NCBI RefSeq assembly: GCF_000760115.1
Contig: NZ_JNAS01000002.1
Span: 124,001 to 188,000, forward strand
Source of the DNA: Prochlorococcus marinus str. SB
GTDB lineage: Bacteria; Cyanobacteriota; Cyanobacteriia; PCC-6307; Cyanobiaceae
Direction: 5' to 3'
Length of the DNA: 64,000 nt
Shown: positions 46,837 through 55,243 of the stretch, piece by piece
Layout: every line of letters begins with the position of its first letter
Position numbering within the stretch: the stretch's first letter is position 1
Notes under the pieces: generated by a model
The model's database searches: none
Seen by the model: the letters and a program-made list of their open reading frames with translations, nothing else
What the model was told of the DNA's origin: nothing
Program-made: the position numbers and the translations under genes

Positions 46837-47334
46837 TTATCTAAAGTTATTTGCTTTTAGAGGGATGTTCAAAGACTCTTCCAACTCACTAACAAGCTTA
46901 ATTGCTAATTGAAGATCATTCTTGCTCTTACTTGCAACTCTTAGAGTTTCTCCATTGATACTGACATTGATTTTTTTTATTTGATCTCTAATATTTTTAC
47001 TGATTTTTTTTGCAATTTCTTGTTTAATGCCTTGTTTTAATAAAATTGACTGCTTAATTCTATTACCACTAACTATTTCAATATTACCGTAGTCAAATAT
47101 TTTTAAGGATAAGTTCCTTTTTATTGCCTTTTGTCTAATTATGTCATTGACAGCATTCAAAGTAAGTTCGCTATTGGTGATTATAAAAATATTTTCTTTT
47201 TCTAAATCAACTGAAGTATCCGTGCCCTTCAAATCGTAACGCTGAGAAATTTCCCTTTTAACTTGATCCAAAGTATTGACTAATTCTTGTCTATCAAAAT
47301 CAGAAACAACATCAAATGAAAAACTTTCTGCCAT
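46837..47334 (-). CDS. yajQ: YajQ family nucleotide-binding protein (UPF0234)
   Basis: A 165-residue protein matching YajQ: FDVVSDFDRQELVNTLDQVKREISQRYDLKGTD at the start, then INGETLRVASKSKNDLQLAI near the end. The fold is two RRM-like domains that bind nucleotides or RNA. In Xanthomonas a relative binds cyclic di-GMP; this is not known for picocyanobacteria. Cytoplasmic. It is leftward and followed by the small unknown gene at 46613. Confidence 0.93.
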   Translation of the reverse strand: MAESFSFDVVSDFDRQELVNTLDQVKREISQRYDLKGTDTSVDLEKENIFIITNSELTLNAVNDIIRQKAIKRNLSLKIFDYGNIEIVSGNRIKQSILLKQGIKQEIAKKISKNIRDQIKKINVSINGETLRVASKSKNDLQLAIKLVSELEESLNIPLKANNFR

Positions 47335-47401
47335 GGTGAATTATTAATCGCTAAATATTATTAGCATAAATCATATTTTTAATAAGGGGGAATGGGTTAA
47401 T

Positions 47402-47914
47402 TTAATCAAAAAATAACAAGCTAACCACTTTGCCCATTTCCTCAGCACATCTACAACTATTTAGCAGAGTTTCACTATCGTGAAAGGCAAAGCATATTAA
47501 TTGATCGCACCTAGTAATAATTTCTTGATTACAAAGACTACTTGCAAGTGGCAGAGGTAATTCATCATTTTCACTTTTTTCAACCAAATGCATAACCCTT
47601 TCGAGTTGATCCTTTATTTCGGGTATTTGTCTATCAAGACTTTGTGGTAATAAAACAGTTAATAATGATGGATTAATATCTAAGACAGCTCGGATTACAG
47701 CCGCATTAACACCTTGTGATCCAGAAGTAAGGATATTATGTCCTTCCTCTGCTAACGACCTTGCTATCAACTCAATTAAGTGGATATCGACAACTGGTAC
47801 GTGTCTACTACCCAAAAAAGCAATTCTCCTTTTCCCATTATCTTGGAGTTTTGCAAGTTCTTGAGCTAAGGCATCAACGCCTTCAGTTGCAGGTAGATCT
47901 AAAGAGCGACTCAA
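47402..47914 (-). CDS. SLOG/LOG-like Rossmann-fold protein of unknown function
   Basis: A 170-residue protein. The core RRIAFLGSRHVPVVDIHLIELIARSLAEEGHNILTSGSQGVNAAVIRAVL reads like the DprA/LOG superfamily: a GS near the first strand and SGSQGVNAAVIR in place of the usual GG-bearing nucleotide loop. DprA-type DNA handling or nucleotide hydrolysis are both possible. The TTG at 47914 is the likely start. It lies 25 bases downstream of the DRTGG-domain gene in the same direction; the pair may act together. Confidence 0.65.
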   Translation of the reverse strand: MSRSLDLPATEGVDALAQELAKLQDNGKRRIAFLGSRHVPVVDIHLIELIARSLAEEGHNILTSGSQGVNAAVIRAVLDINPSLLTVLLPQSLDRQIPEIKDQLERVMHLVEKSENDELPLPLASSLCNQEIITRCDQLICFAFHDSETLLNSCRCAEEMGKVVSLLFFD

Positions 47915-47939
47915 AATAATATAGTTCCTATAATTGAAA

Positions 47940-49049
47940 TTAGCATTTATCTGAAAAATTGCAGGAAAAATCTATCTTTTCGAGAATTCTTTGTAGATTT
48001 ACATTCTCTTGAACTAATTGAATAGCATAAGAAGCTTTTATTGATTCATGTATTCTGACATGGCCAAAAGCTTGTTCAATAATTTCTACGGAGGAAAGAG
48101 TATCCAATTCCACTTTTAAAATTGGCACCTCCAATTCCTCCGCTCTATGGATCAATTGTGACAAGGGGTCTCCAATACCAGTTAAAATTAAGCATTGAGT
48201 CGAAGCCTCCAAAGCAGCGAGTTGGATATCAGTTCTATCAGCTCCAGTAACAACAGCCATATTTCGTCTTCTCCTGAAAAATTCCATTGCAGAATTCACC
48301 CCCATTGCACCAATACTTAATGTTTCAACAAGCAATTGATCTTTTTCAGGGCAACAAATTATTTGGGCATCTAGTCTTCTTACAAGCTCTCCGACTGTGA
48401 CACTTCTAAGAAGTGGTGATTTAGGCATTACCCCAAACACTTCAATACCCAGATCTTTAAGAGAGGGTATTATTTCTTTTTTAACTTTTTCGACTTCTTG
48501 TGGCAAAACCCCGTTCAATACAACTCCGGCCAATTTCTCTCCTAATTGTTTTTTCGCATCAAGTAAGGCATCCACACTTTTACAATCTTCCCATAAATTC
48601 ACAATTAAAACTTTCGCATCTAAATCCTTAGCTAATTGTGGGAGACTTAAGCCATAAATCATGCCTTCATGAAGACTTCCAGCTGCCTCTAAAATATTCA
48701 GACCTTCAAAATCATCATTAACCAATGCTTCAATCTGATCAAACGATTTTCCTGGGAGTAAGTCTTTATTAAAGATTCTTTTTTCAGCTGATATATTATC
48801 CAATAATCCTACTGAGGAAATTAAATTCTCCTCTTCGATATTTAATGTAGATCCAATAAACTTAACATCATCATCTATTAATCCTTCATAAGACATTGAA
48901 GGAAGATTAGTAAGTTCAATACATGTTGCTAATGGTTTTCCAATGCGTACTTTTTTTTTCTTCTGTAAAAGGTTTTTTGCTATCCCAAGAACCATTGCAG
49001 ACTTACCACTAAATGGCTCACATGAACCAATTAATAATATATCGCTCAT
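47940..49049 (-). CDS. BioD-like P-loop plus DRTGG-domain protein
   Basis: A 369-residue protein that matches the N-terminal and middle parts of long phosphotransacetylases but lacks the acetyl-transfer domain. A P-loop of the CobQ/BioD type is near residue 12 (GSCEPFSGKSAMVLGIAKN). A DRTGG domain occupies roughly residues 210-320 (VGELVRRLDAQIICCPE, ending TGADRTDIQLAALEASTQC). DRTGG domains often bind nucleotides or act as regulators. No enzymatic role can be named. It is co-directional with the SLOG-like gene. Confidence 0.75.
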   Translation of the reverse strand: MSDILLIGSCEPFSGKSAMVLGIAKNLLQKKKKVRIGKPLATCIELTNLPSMSYEGLIDDDVKFIGSTLNIEEENLISSVGLLDNISAEKRIFNKDLLPGKSFDQIEALVNDDFEGLNILEAAGSLHEGMIYGLSLPQLAKDLDAKVLIVNLWEDCKSVDALLDAKKQLGEKLAGVVLNGVLPQEVEKVKKEIIPSLKDLGIEVFGVMPKSPLLRSVTVGELVRRLDAQIICCPEKDQLLVETLSIGAMGVNSAMEFFRRRRNMAVVTGADRTDIQLAALEASTQCLILTGIGDPLSQLIHRAEELEVPILKVELDTLSSVEIIEQAFGHVRIHESIKASYAIQLVQENVNLQRILEKIDFSCNFSDKC

Positions 49050-49195
49050 AATTAGTAAATTTTCATCAATAGGTTTAAGATAATATTTTTTTCAGAACTA
49101 AACAAATATTTATTTATTAGTTTTAAAAAAATATAAATAATCTTTTTTTGGTAAATTTATTTTAGTTCTTTGGTATCTCATTAAAATCAAGCAAA

Positions 49196-49915
49196 ATGAT
49201 AAATTCAACCAAAAACGAAAAAACTATAGGTATTACTGGAGCCTCAGGTGCACTAGGAAAAGAATTAACAAAGTTGTTTCGCCAAAAAGGATATAAGGTG
49301 ATTGGATTTACTCATAGTAAAACTAATTATGAAATAAATTTTGAATCTCCAAATGAATGGATTAAATGGGAATGTGGAAAGGAGTCTTCATTAAAAAAAC
49401 AATTAGAGAAGATAGACATCTTAATTTTGAACCATGGTATTTATGATTTGAGTAGAGGAAATTCCAATTATGAAAACTCAATAGAAATAAATGCATTAAG
49501 CAAATTCAAATTTTTAAATTTATTTGAAGATATTGCTCTTAGCAATGATTCACTTATAAAAAAAGAAGTTTGGATAAACACATCTGAAGCAGAAATATTA
49601 CCAGCCCTAAATCCGTCATATGAGATTAGTAAATCCCTTATTGGTAAATTAGTCTCTTTCAAAAAAAATCTTTTAGATAAAAATACAAAGAAAAAATTAA
49701 TAATTAAAAAAATTATCTTAGGGCCTTTCAAATCAGGACTAAATCCTATCGGAATAATGAGTCCCAAATTTGTTTCTAAAAAAATTTATAATTTAGCTAA
49801 TTCAAAAAAATATTTAATAATAATTAGTCCAAATCCTTTGACCTATCTACTTTTTCCATTAAAAGAATTTTTTAATTTTTTGTATTGCCAAATGATCTAT
49901 AAGTACAAATCATAG
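49196..49915 (+). CDS. Short-chain dehydrogenase/reductase family protein
   Basis: A 239-residue protein with the Rossmann fingerprint GITGASGALGKELTKLFRQKGYKVIG at residues 13-38 and the NHGIYDLSRG block that replaces the usual NNAG. The Tyr-x-x-x-Lys active pair appears as YEISKSL (near 143-147). The C-terminus has a hydrophobic stretch (LTYLLFPLKEFFNFLYC) that may bind the membrane. It resembles the dehydrogenase half of cyanobacterial desaturase-dehydrogenase fusions. Substrate not readable. It converges on map, with three bases between stops. Confidence 0.7.
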   Translation: MINSTKNEKTIGITGASGALGKELTKLFRQKGYKVIGFTHSKTNYEINFESPNEWIKWECGKESSLKKQLEKIDILILNHGIYDLSRGNSNYENSIEINALSKFKFLNLFEDIALSNDSLIKKEVWINTSEAEILPALNPSYEISKSLIGKLVSFKKNLLDKNTKKKLIIKKIILGPFKSGLNPIGIMSPKFVSKKIYNLANSKKYLIIISPNPLTYLLFPLKEFFNFLYCQMIYKYKS

Positions 49916-49918
49916 TCT

Positions 49919-50758
49919 TCAGAAATCTCTGTCTGTCAATATTTCAATACCATCTTTTAAAACAACTATTGTATGCTCCCATTGGGCCGACAATTTTCCA
50001 TCTTTTGTTATTACTGTCCATCTATCATTTAAAGTTTTACAAAATTTAGTCCCTTCATTAACAATAGGTTCGACAGCTAATGTCATTCCTTCACGAAGTA
50101 CGACATTGGGCAATTCTTTGGTTCGAAAATTAAATACCGATGGTTCTTCATGAAGATTTCTTCCGACTCCGTGACCTGTATAGTCTTCAACAACACTAAA
50201 ACCATTTTTTAAAACAATATCCTCGATTTCCCCAGCAACATCTAAGAGTGTATTCCCAGCTTTGATTTTGGAAAGCCCCGCATACAATGCTTTAAAAGCT
50301 ATGTCACTAAGTTTTTGAGCCTGTGGACTAACTTTTCCTACACAAATTGATATACAACTATCTCCATGGAAACCATCTAAATAAGCCCCTGTATCAATTT
50401 TAACCAAGTCACCATTTTTAATTATTTTATTTTTACTTGGAATACCGTGGACAACCTCATTATTAATACTAGAACAAATACTAGAAGGAAATCCATGGTA
50501 GCCCTTGAAACTTGGCACAGCTCCAAAACTTTTTATCCTCTTTTCTGCGAAATCATCTAAATCTTTTGTACTCATTCCAGGTTTAATTAAGTCATTAATT
50601 TCCCTCAAAACAGTTGCTACAATCCTGCTAGATTTTTTCATTAATTTAATTTCCCGTGAAGACTTTATTTCGATTCCTCTCCTCCTCTGAATAAAAGGAA
50701 CTTGATTATTAGCTTTGGAATTATTTTTATTTAACAAAAGATCTGCAAAATGTCTCAT
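49919..50758 (-). CDS. map: Methionine aminopeptidase
   Basis: A 279-residue type I enzyme removing the initiator Met. Metal ligands and motifs are visible: [18 protein letters not shown] (two Asp), [18 protein letters not shown] (His), [13 protein letters not shown] (Glu), and AQWEHTIVV (Glu). An N-terminal extension of ~30 residues ([20 protein letters not shown]) precedes the catalytic core, whose first helix is [18 protein letters not shown]. Start codon ATG at 50758. It is divergent from the 50854 gene by 95 bases. Confidence 0.96.
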   Translation of the reverse strand: MRHFADLLLNKNNSKANNQVPFIQRRRGIEIKSSREIKLMKKSSRIVATVLREINDLIKPGMSTKDLDDFAEKRIKSFGAVPSFKGYHGFPSSICSSINNEVVHGIPSKNKIIKNGDLVKIDTGAYLDGFHGDSCISICVGKVSPQAQKLSDIAFKALYAGLSKIKAGNTLLDVAGEIEDIVLKNGFSVVEDYTGHGVGRNLHEEPSVFNFRTKELPNVVLREGMTLAVEPIVNEGTKFCKTLNDRWTVITKDGKLSAQWEHTIVVLKDGIEILTDRDF

Positions 50759-50853
50759 TGGAATAAATAATAGTAATAGGTAAATATATTCAAAATAGCC
50801 TTTATGGTCTTGGCTACCTTAAATCTATCAATAACAACGGGAAAGAAACAAAA

Positions 50854-51162
50854 ATGAAAACTTTATTTAATTCTAGGCAATTTCATAAGGCTTTGGCGCC
50901 CTGGGTTTTTCTTCCATTATTTATATCTTCAATTACTGGTCTTTTATATAGGGTTTCAAAAGATTTACTAGGATACTCTAGAGAGCAAGTTCATTGGTTA
51001 ATGTCTCTCCATGAGGGCGAATGGCTTGGAGATAATGGAGAACTTATTTACGTAATATTGAATTCTCTTGGAGTTTTATGGATGCTCGTAACAGGATTCC
51101 AAATGTTTTCAAAAACAATTTCATTTACCAAAAAGGTTACTAAAGGCGAGTCAAAAGGTTAA
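50854..51162 (+). CDS. Small PepSY-associated-type membrane protein
   Basis: A 102-residue protein with two membrane helices ([22 protein letters not shown] and [21 protein letters not shown]) joined by a soluble loop containing [14 protein letters not shown]. The Arg-x-x-His start ([11 protein letters not shown]), the GLLYR end of helix 1 and the LHEG motif resemble the PepSY-associated membrane helix family, in which His residues bind heme. A redox or heme role is possible. It lies 32 bases upstream of rplS. Confidence 0.7.
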   Translation: MKTLFNSRQFHKALAPWVFLPLFISSITGLLYRVSKDLLGYSREQVHWLMSLHEGEWLGDNGELIYVILNSLGVLWMLVTGFQMFSKTISFTKKVTKGESKG

Positions 51163-51194
51163 GATATAAAACTTGTAGGACAATAAAGACCAAA

Positions 51195-51665
51195 ATGGCC
51201 AAAGAGAAACAAGAGAAGGAATTAGAAACTGGTATTAAAGCTGACGCATCAGTTGATGTAGCAGTTGAACAAAAAGAAAAAAATACGGTTTCTAAGACTA
51301 CGCAAACCTTAAGCACATCCAATCTTATTAAGGAATTTGAAAGTGAACAATTAAAAAAAGAATTACCTGAAATATATGTTGGGGACACCGTTAAAGTTGG
51401 AGTAAAAATTACAGAAGGTAATAAAGAAAGAGTCCAACCTTATGAAGGCGTTGTCATAGCAAAAAGGCATGGAGGTTTTAACCAGACTATTACAGTTAGA
51501 AGAATTTTTCAGGGTATAGGTGTTGAAAGAGTATTTATGCTACATAGTCCACAGGTTGCCTCTCTAAAAGTTGAACGTAGAGGTAAAGTAAGAAGAGCCA
51601 AGTTATTCTATCTGAGAGATAGAGTAGGAAAAGCTACTCGCGTAAAACAACGCTTTGATCGATAA
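51195..51665 (+). CDS. rplS: 50S ribosomal protein L19
   Basis: A 156-residue L19, which sits at the 30S-50S interface near L14. The core begins near residue 41 ([20 protein letters not shown]), followed by [33 protein letters not shown] and the ending [16 protein letters not shown]. The first ~40 residues are an extra, Glu/Lys-rich, probably disordered extension absent from E. coli L19. tRNA-Trp follows 53 bases after its stop. Confidence 0.97.
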   Translation: MAKEKQEKELETGIKADASVDVAVEQKEKNTVSKTTQTLSTSNLIKEFESEQLKKELPEIYVGDTVKVGVKITEGNKERVQPYEGVVIAKRHGGFNQTITVRRIFQGIGVERVFMLHSPQVASLKVERRGKVRRAKLFYLRDRVGKATRVKQRFDR

Positions 51666-51703
51666 AGTTGTAAATTAATCAACTTATTGGTCACAAAGAC
51701 GCT

Positions 51704-51709
51704 TATAAT
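51704..51709 (+). promoter_or_regulatory. -10 element upstream of tRNA-Trp
   Basis: A perfect TATAAT lies 9 bases before the tRNA 5' end, the right spacing for a start site just ahead of the mature tRNA. No good TTGACA was found at the usual distance, so transcription from the rplS promoter remains possible. Confidence 0.5.
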
Positions 51710-51718
51710 TATTTAAAT

Positions 51719-51791
51719 GCGTCGTTAGTTCAGTTGGTAGAACGCAGGTCTCCAAAACCTGATGTCGGGGGTTCAAGTCCTCCACGACGCG
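51719..51791 (+). tRNA. tRNA-Trp (anticodon CCA)
   Basis: A 73-base cloverleaf: acceptor GCGTCGT pairs with ACGACGC before a G discriminator base, the D loop carries AGTTGGTAGA, the anticodon stem-loop is CAGGTCTCCAAAACCTG with anticodon CCA, and the T arm is GGGGGTTCAAGTCCTCC. CCA is not encoded. It lies between rplS and a small gene. Confidence 0.96.
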
Positions 51792-51826
51792 TTTGATCAA
51801 CATCATGTAAATCATTTTTTCATAAG

Positions 51827-52021
51827 ATGGAGCTAGATCTTCAACCTGGGGACGTAGTTAAAGTCCTCGAATCAGCAGCTTTAGGATGGGTTCGCGCAAG
51901 AGTTATCAGAGTTAAGTCTGGCGGGAGAGTTGTCGTACAAAGTGACCAAGGCAGAGAATTTACTGCTAGAGGCAATCAAGTTAGGTTGATAGAGCCTGCT
52001 GGTTTTAGACCTCAAAAATAA
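51827..52021 (+). CDS. Small SH3-like conserved-looking protein of unknown function
   Basis: A 64-residue beta-rich protein (LQPGDVVKVLESAALGWVRARVIRVKSGGRVVVQSDQGREFTARGNQVRLIE) with an SH3/KOW-type alternation of strands and Gly turns. No named family recognised. Its position after rplS and tRNA-Trp, among translation genes, suggests an RNA- or ribosome-related role, but this is only context. Confidence 0.75.
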   Translation: MELDLQPGDVVKVLESAALGWVRARVIRVKSGGRVVVQSDQGREFTARGNQVRLIEPAGFRPQK

Positions 52022-52170
52022 ATAGTTGTTTATACTAAGTCAGTTGAAAAACTAATTATTTCTGTAAATCCTCAAATTAATAAATTTTTTTTATTACAAC
52101 ACCATAAATTAAGTATTATGATCTGATAATTTTAAGAAAGAAGTTCTAAATAAATTTAGAACAAAACTCT

Positions 52171-52244
52171 GGGACCGTAGTTCAACTGGTTAGAGCACCG
52201 CCCTGTCACGGCGGAAGTTGCGGGTTCGAATCCCGTCGGTCCCG
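52171..52244 (+). tRNA. tRNA-Asp (anticodon GTC)
   Basis: A 74-base cloverleaf: acceptor GGGACCG with CGGTCCC and a G discriminator, D arm TAGTTCAACTGGTTAGAGCA, anticodon arm CCGCCCTGTCACGGCGG with anticodon GTC, and T arm TGCGGGTTCGAATCCCGT. An eight-base inverted repeat (GTTCTAAA / TTTAGAAC, 52143-52162) sits eight bases upstream. gltX follows 17 bases after the tRNA. Confidence 0.97.
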
Positions 52245-52261
52245 TTTTTTCTAAAAGAAAT

Positions 52262-53701
52262 TTGGAAAAACGTTTAAGACTAGCCCCCAGTCCAACGGGT
52301 TTATTTCATATTGGGACAGCGCGAACAGCATTATTCAACTGGTTGTATGCACAAAAAATAGGTGGGAAATTTCTTATCAGAATAGAAGATACAGATTTTC
52401 TTCGATCTAAATCTGAATATACAAAAAATATATTAGAAGGCTTGAAATGGCTTGGACTTAAATGGGATGAAGAACCTATTAAGCAAAGTGAACGAATTTC
52501 GATTCACAAAAGTTATATCAAAAAGCTATTGGAATGTGGAGCTGCATATAGGTGCTTTACAACAGAAGATGAAATATATCAATTAAGAGAAGAACAAAAA
52601 AAGAAAGGATTACCTCCAAAGCATGATAATAGACACAGAAGTCTTTCAAAAGAAGAAATAGAAAAATTCATATCCCAAGGGAGGACTTCAGTAATAAGAT
52701 TTAAGATTGATGAAAAAATTGAAATTAAATGGTTAGATCAGATAAGAGGTGAAATCAAATGGCAAGGGAAGGATTTAGGTGGTGATTTAGTTTTGTCAAG
52801 AAGGGCAAAGGGATATGAGATTGGAGATCCTTTGTATAATCTTGCAGTTGTAGTTGATGATAATTTTATGAATATTACTCATGTTGTAAGGGGTGAAGAC
52901 CATATCTCTAACACTGCAAAACAAATATTGATTTATAAAGCATTAAAATTTAATTTGCCAACTTTCTCGCATACACCCTTAATACTAAATAGTGAAGGGA
53001 AAAAATTATCTAAAAGAGATTGCGTTACTTCAATCGACGAATTTAGAGATATGGGATACTTACCTGAGGCTTTATCGAACTATATGGCCTTTTTAGGTTG
53101 GTCTCCAAAATCTGCCGAAAAAGAAATACTTTCAATTAAAGAGATATCTGAAATCTTTAACTTATCAGACATAAATAAAGCTGGGGCCAAATTCAGTTGG
53201 GAAAAACTCAACTGGATTAATTCTCAATATATAAAAAATATGGAATCAATAAAACTTTGTGAGATCATTAGGAAATACTGGGATGATAATGGTTGGGTGC
53301 CGCCATCTCAAGAATGGGCGTATAAATTAGCAATTTTGCTTAAAGACTCTATGACTCTTTTAAAAGATTCAATTGATCAATCAAAACCATTTTTCTTAAT
53401 ACCTACAATTCAAAAAGAAGGTCAAGATTTCCTGAAAAAAAATGATAGTAAATTATCTCTAAAACTAATCTTAAATTATTTAATTGAGCAAAATACTATA
53501 AAACTAAATAAAGAGAAAGCCAAAGAAATAATAAACGAAATCTCAAAAATGCATAATATTAAAAAAGGGATATTAATGAAATCACTAAGAGTAGCCTTTT
53601 TTGGATCTCTAAGTGGACCAGATTTAATTCAAAGTTGGGAGCTTTTCTCAGAGAGTAAAACTGACAGATCTCGAATTGAAAGATGTCTTAAATCATTCTA
53701 A
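52262..53701 (+). CDS. gltX: Glutamyl-tRNA synthetase
   Basis: A 479-residue class I synthetase. The HIGH-like motif is in APSPTGLFHIGTARTALFNW (residues 9-20 or so), FLIRIEDTDFLRS follows, and the KMSKS-like motif is GKKLSKRD near 245. It charges tRNA-Glu, which supplies both protein synthesis and, through glutamyl-tRNA, the C5 tetrapyrrole pathway that continues with hemL in this window. In organisms with no GlnRS it also charges tRNA-Gln. The start is TTG at 52262, the canonical N-terminus, placed just after tRNA-Asp. Confidence 0.96.
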   Translation: MEKRLRLAPSPTGLFHIGTARTALFNWLYAQKIGGKFLIRIEDTDFLRSKSEYTKNILEGLKWLGLKWDEEPIKQSERISIHKSYIKKLLECGAAYRCFTTEDEIYQLREEQKKKGLPPKHDNRHRSLSKEEIEKFISQGRTSVIRFKIDEKIEIKWLDQIRGEIKWQGKDLGGDLVLSRRAKGYEIGDPLYNLAVVVDDNFMNITHVVRGEDHISNTAKQILIYKALKFNLPTFSHTPLILNSEGKKLSKRDCVTSIDEFRDMGYLPEALSNYMAFLGWSPKSAEKEILSIKEISEIFNLSDINKAGAKFSWEKLNWINSQYIKNMESIKLCEIIRKYWDDNGWVPPSQEWAYKLAILLKDSMTLLKDSIDQSKPFFLIPTIQKEGQDFLKKNDSKLSLKLILNYLIEQNTIKLNKEKAKEIINEISKMHNIKKGILMKSLRVAFFGSLSGPDLIQSWELFSESKTDRSRIERCLKSF

Positions 53702-53702
53702 A

Positions 53703-54899
53703 TTATTTTTTTTGACCTAATTCAAGCCTATTTGCTAAAGGTTTGGCTGAAAGACCTTGGATTCCTACTGTCATCAGTATTGTAAGAAAAACTAAACCTT
53801 GAAGACGGCCAGCCCCAAGGATACCAGCCTGCTCTAATCTGATAGAAAAAAGAGAAGCTACCGCTGCAGTAACAATACCTCTTGGGGCTAACCAGGCTAA
53901 AAATACTTTTTCTTTTAAGTTAAGTTCTCTTCCTATTGTTGCTATCCAGATAGAGATAGGGCGAACAATTACCATCAACATAAATACGCAAAGAACCCCT
54001 CCCCATCCAAGGGGACTTAATTCACCCCAAGAAACGTCGGCAGCCAAAAGAGGGAAAAGAACAGTTATTGCTAATTGAGCTAATTCACCTATTAGATTAT
54101 CCAATCTCTCCTTATCTATAATTTCTCTTCTCCCTACAATAAAACCTGCCGCGACAGAAGCAGGCAAGCCTGATTCTGGCAGAAAATATTCGCAAATTCC
54201 ATACACAAGGAAAATAAATCCAAGGGTAACTTGAAGCTCTATACCAAACGAGGCTTCATTTTTTATTTTTTTTAAAATTTCTGATAGCAACCATCCTGCA
54301 CTTAATCCGATTAAGACTCCTCCCCCTAATCTTTGCATTAATGCTATAAATACATCGTTAATCCCACGTAGGTCCCCTAAAGTCAGTTCTAAAAGCAGTA
54401 ATGCCAGTACTGCACCAATTGGTTCAAGCAACAATCCCTCAGCTTTCAAAACTTCCGAAATAGGGGAAACTAATTTTATTTGTTCTACTAATGGAGAGAC
54501 AACTGTTGGTCCAGTAGCAAGGACAATGGCACTATATATTCCCGCAACTTGCCATGAGAGGCCTGCCAGCCAATGAGCAATAAAAATTCCAGCTGATAAT
54601 GAAATAAAAAGTCTTACCACTGAAATTTTCAAGACAGTATTTCTTATATTCCCCTCAGGCAATTTTAAATTTAGTCCCCCTTCAAATAGAACCAAACAGA
54701 CTAAAAGTCCAACAATAGTTTCAAGCCCTTGCCCAAGATCTAAAGGCTCAACCAGTCCTAAGCCTGATCTTCCAATGAACAATCCAGAAAGCAATAAAAT
54801 AACAACACTTGGGAATCCTGTAAAAGAAGAAAATAATCGAGCAAAAGCACCTGCAAATACAGTTATTCCCCAAAGTAATCCAAGCCTTTCAGGCGTCAT
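53703..54899 (-). CDS. CPA1-type Na+/H+ antiporter
   Basis: A 398-residue protein with about twelve membrane helices and only short tails. The conserved antiporter blocks VVLFEGGLNLKLPEGNIRNT, YSAIVLATGPTVVSPLVEQI and LAWLAPRGIVTAAVASLFSIRL are present. It exchanges sodium (or potassium) for protons across a membrane and should help pH and salt balance in seawater. It lacks the C-terminal regulatory domain seen in longer relatives. It converges on gltX with only one base between stops. Confidence 0.88.
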   Translation of the reverse strand: MTPERLGLLWGITVFAGAFARLFSSFTGFPSVVILLLSGLFIGRSGLGLVEPLDLGQGLETIVGLLVCLVLFEGGLNLKLPEGNIRNTVLKISVVRLFISLSAGIFIAHWLAGLSWQVAGIYSAIVLATGPTVVSPLVEQIKLVSPISEVLKAEGLLLEPIGAVLALLLLELTLGDLRGINDVFIALMQRLGGGVLIGLSAGWLLSEILKKIKNEASFGIELQVTLGFIFLVYGICEYFLPESGLPASVAAGFIVGRREIIDKERLDNLIGELAQLAITVLFPLLAADVSWGELSPLGWGGVLCVFMLMVIVRPISIWIATIGRELNLKEKVFLAWLAPRGIVTAAVASLFSIRLEQAGILGAGRLQGLVFLTILMTVGIQGLSAKPLANRLELGQKK

Positions 54900-55061
54900 A
54901 AAAAATTATAAATAATAAAAATATTTATTATTTTGATTAAATCAATAATATTATCTGAAGTCCAATAAATACAATACTTTTTAATTTAATTGATCAGCTT
55001 AACAAGAGTAATTTTTATAAAATCTTTAAAACTAGTTTTTAAAAAATTAATTTTATTTCTG

Positions 55062-55238
55062 TTAAGAAAACTGGCTTATTAAAGCAATAATTATAAAAAT
55101 AATTCCTATACCAACAGTTGCCATCCTTCCGTTCCATATTTCAGCTTGAGGGGTAAAACCTCTTTTCCACAAATTCAGTTCCTTTTTATCAACAAAGTTT
55201 TTTGTCTCTTTAATCTCGATTTTAGGTTGTTTGTTCAT
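55062..55238 (-). CDS. hli: High-light-inducible (Hli/Scp) protein
   Basis: A 58-residue single-helix protein: a charged N-terminus, then GFTPQAEIWNGRMATVGIGI and a hydrophobic helix ending LISQFS. AEIWNGRMA is the chlorophyll-binding signature (Glu, Asn, Arg) shared by Hli proteins and the ferrochelatase tail at 6003. Hli proteins bind chlorophyll and carotenoid and protect new photosystem II and chlorophyll enzymes under light stress. The ATG is at 55238, five bases after the tsaD stop, so the two genes are probably one transcript. The 162 bases to the next gene hold nothing obvious. Confidence 0.93.
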   Translation of the reverse strand: MNKQPKIEIKETKNFVDKKELNLWKRGFTPQAEIWNGRMATVGIGIIFIIIALISQFS

Positions 55239-55243
55239 TGAAG

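Noticed and set aside
54900-55061. Extra gene between the antiporter and hli genes
   Set aside because: No frame of useful length or known small RNA feature was found; it is A+T-rich spacer.
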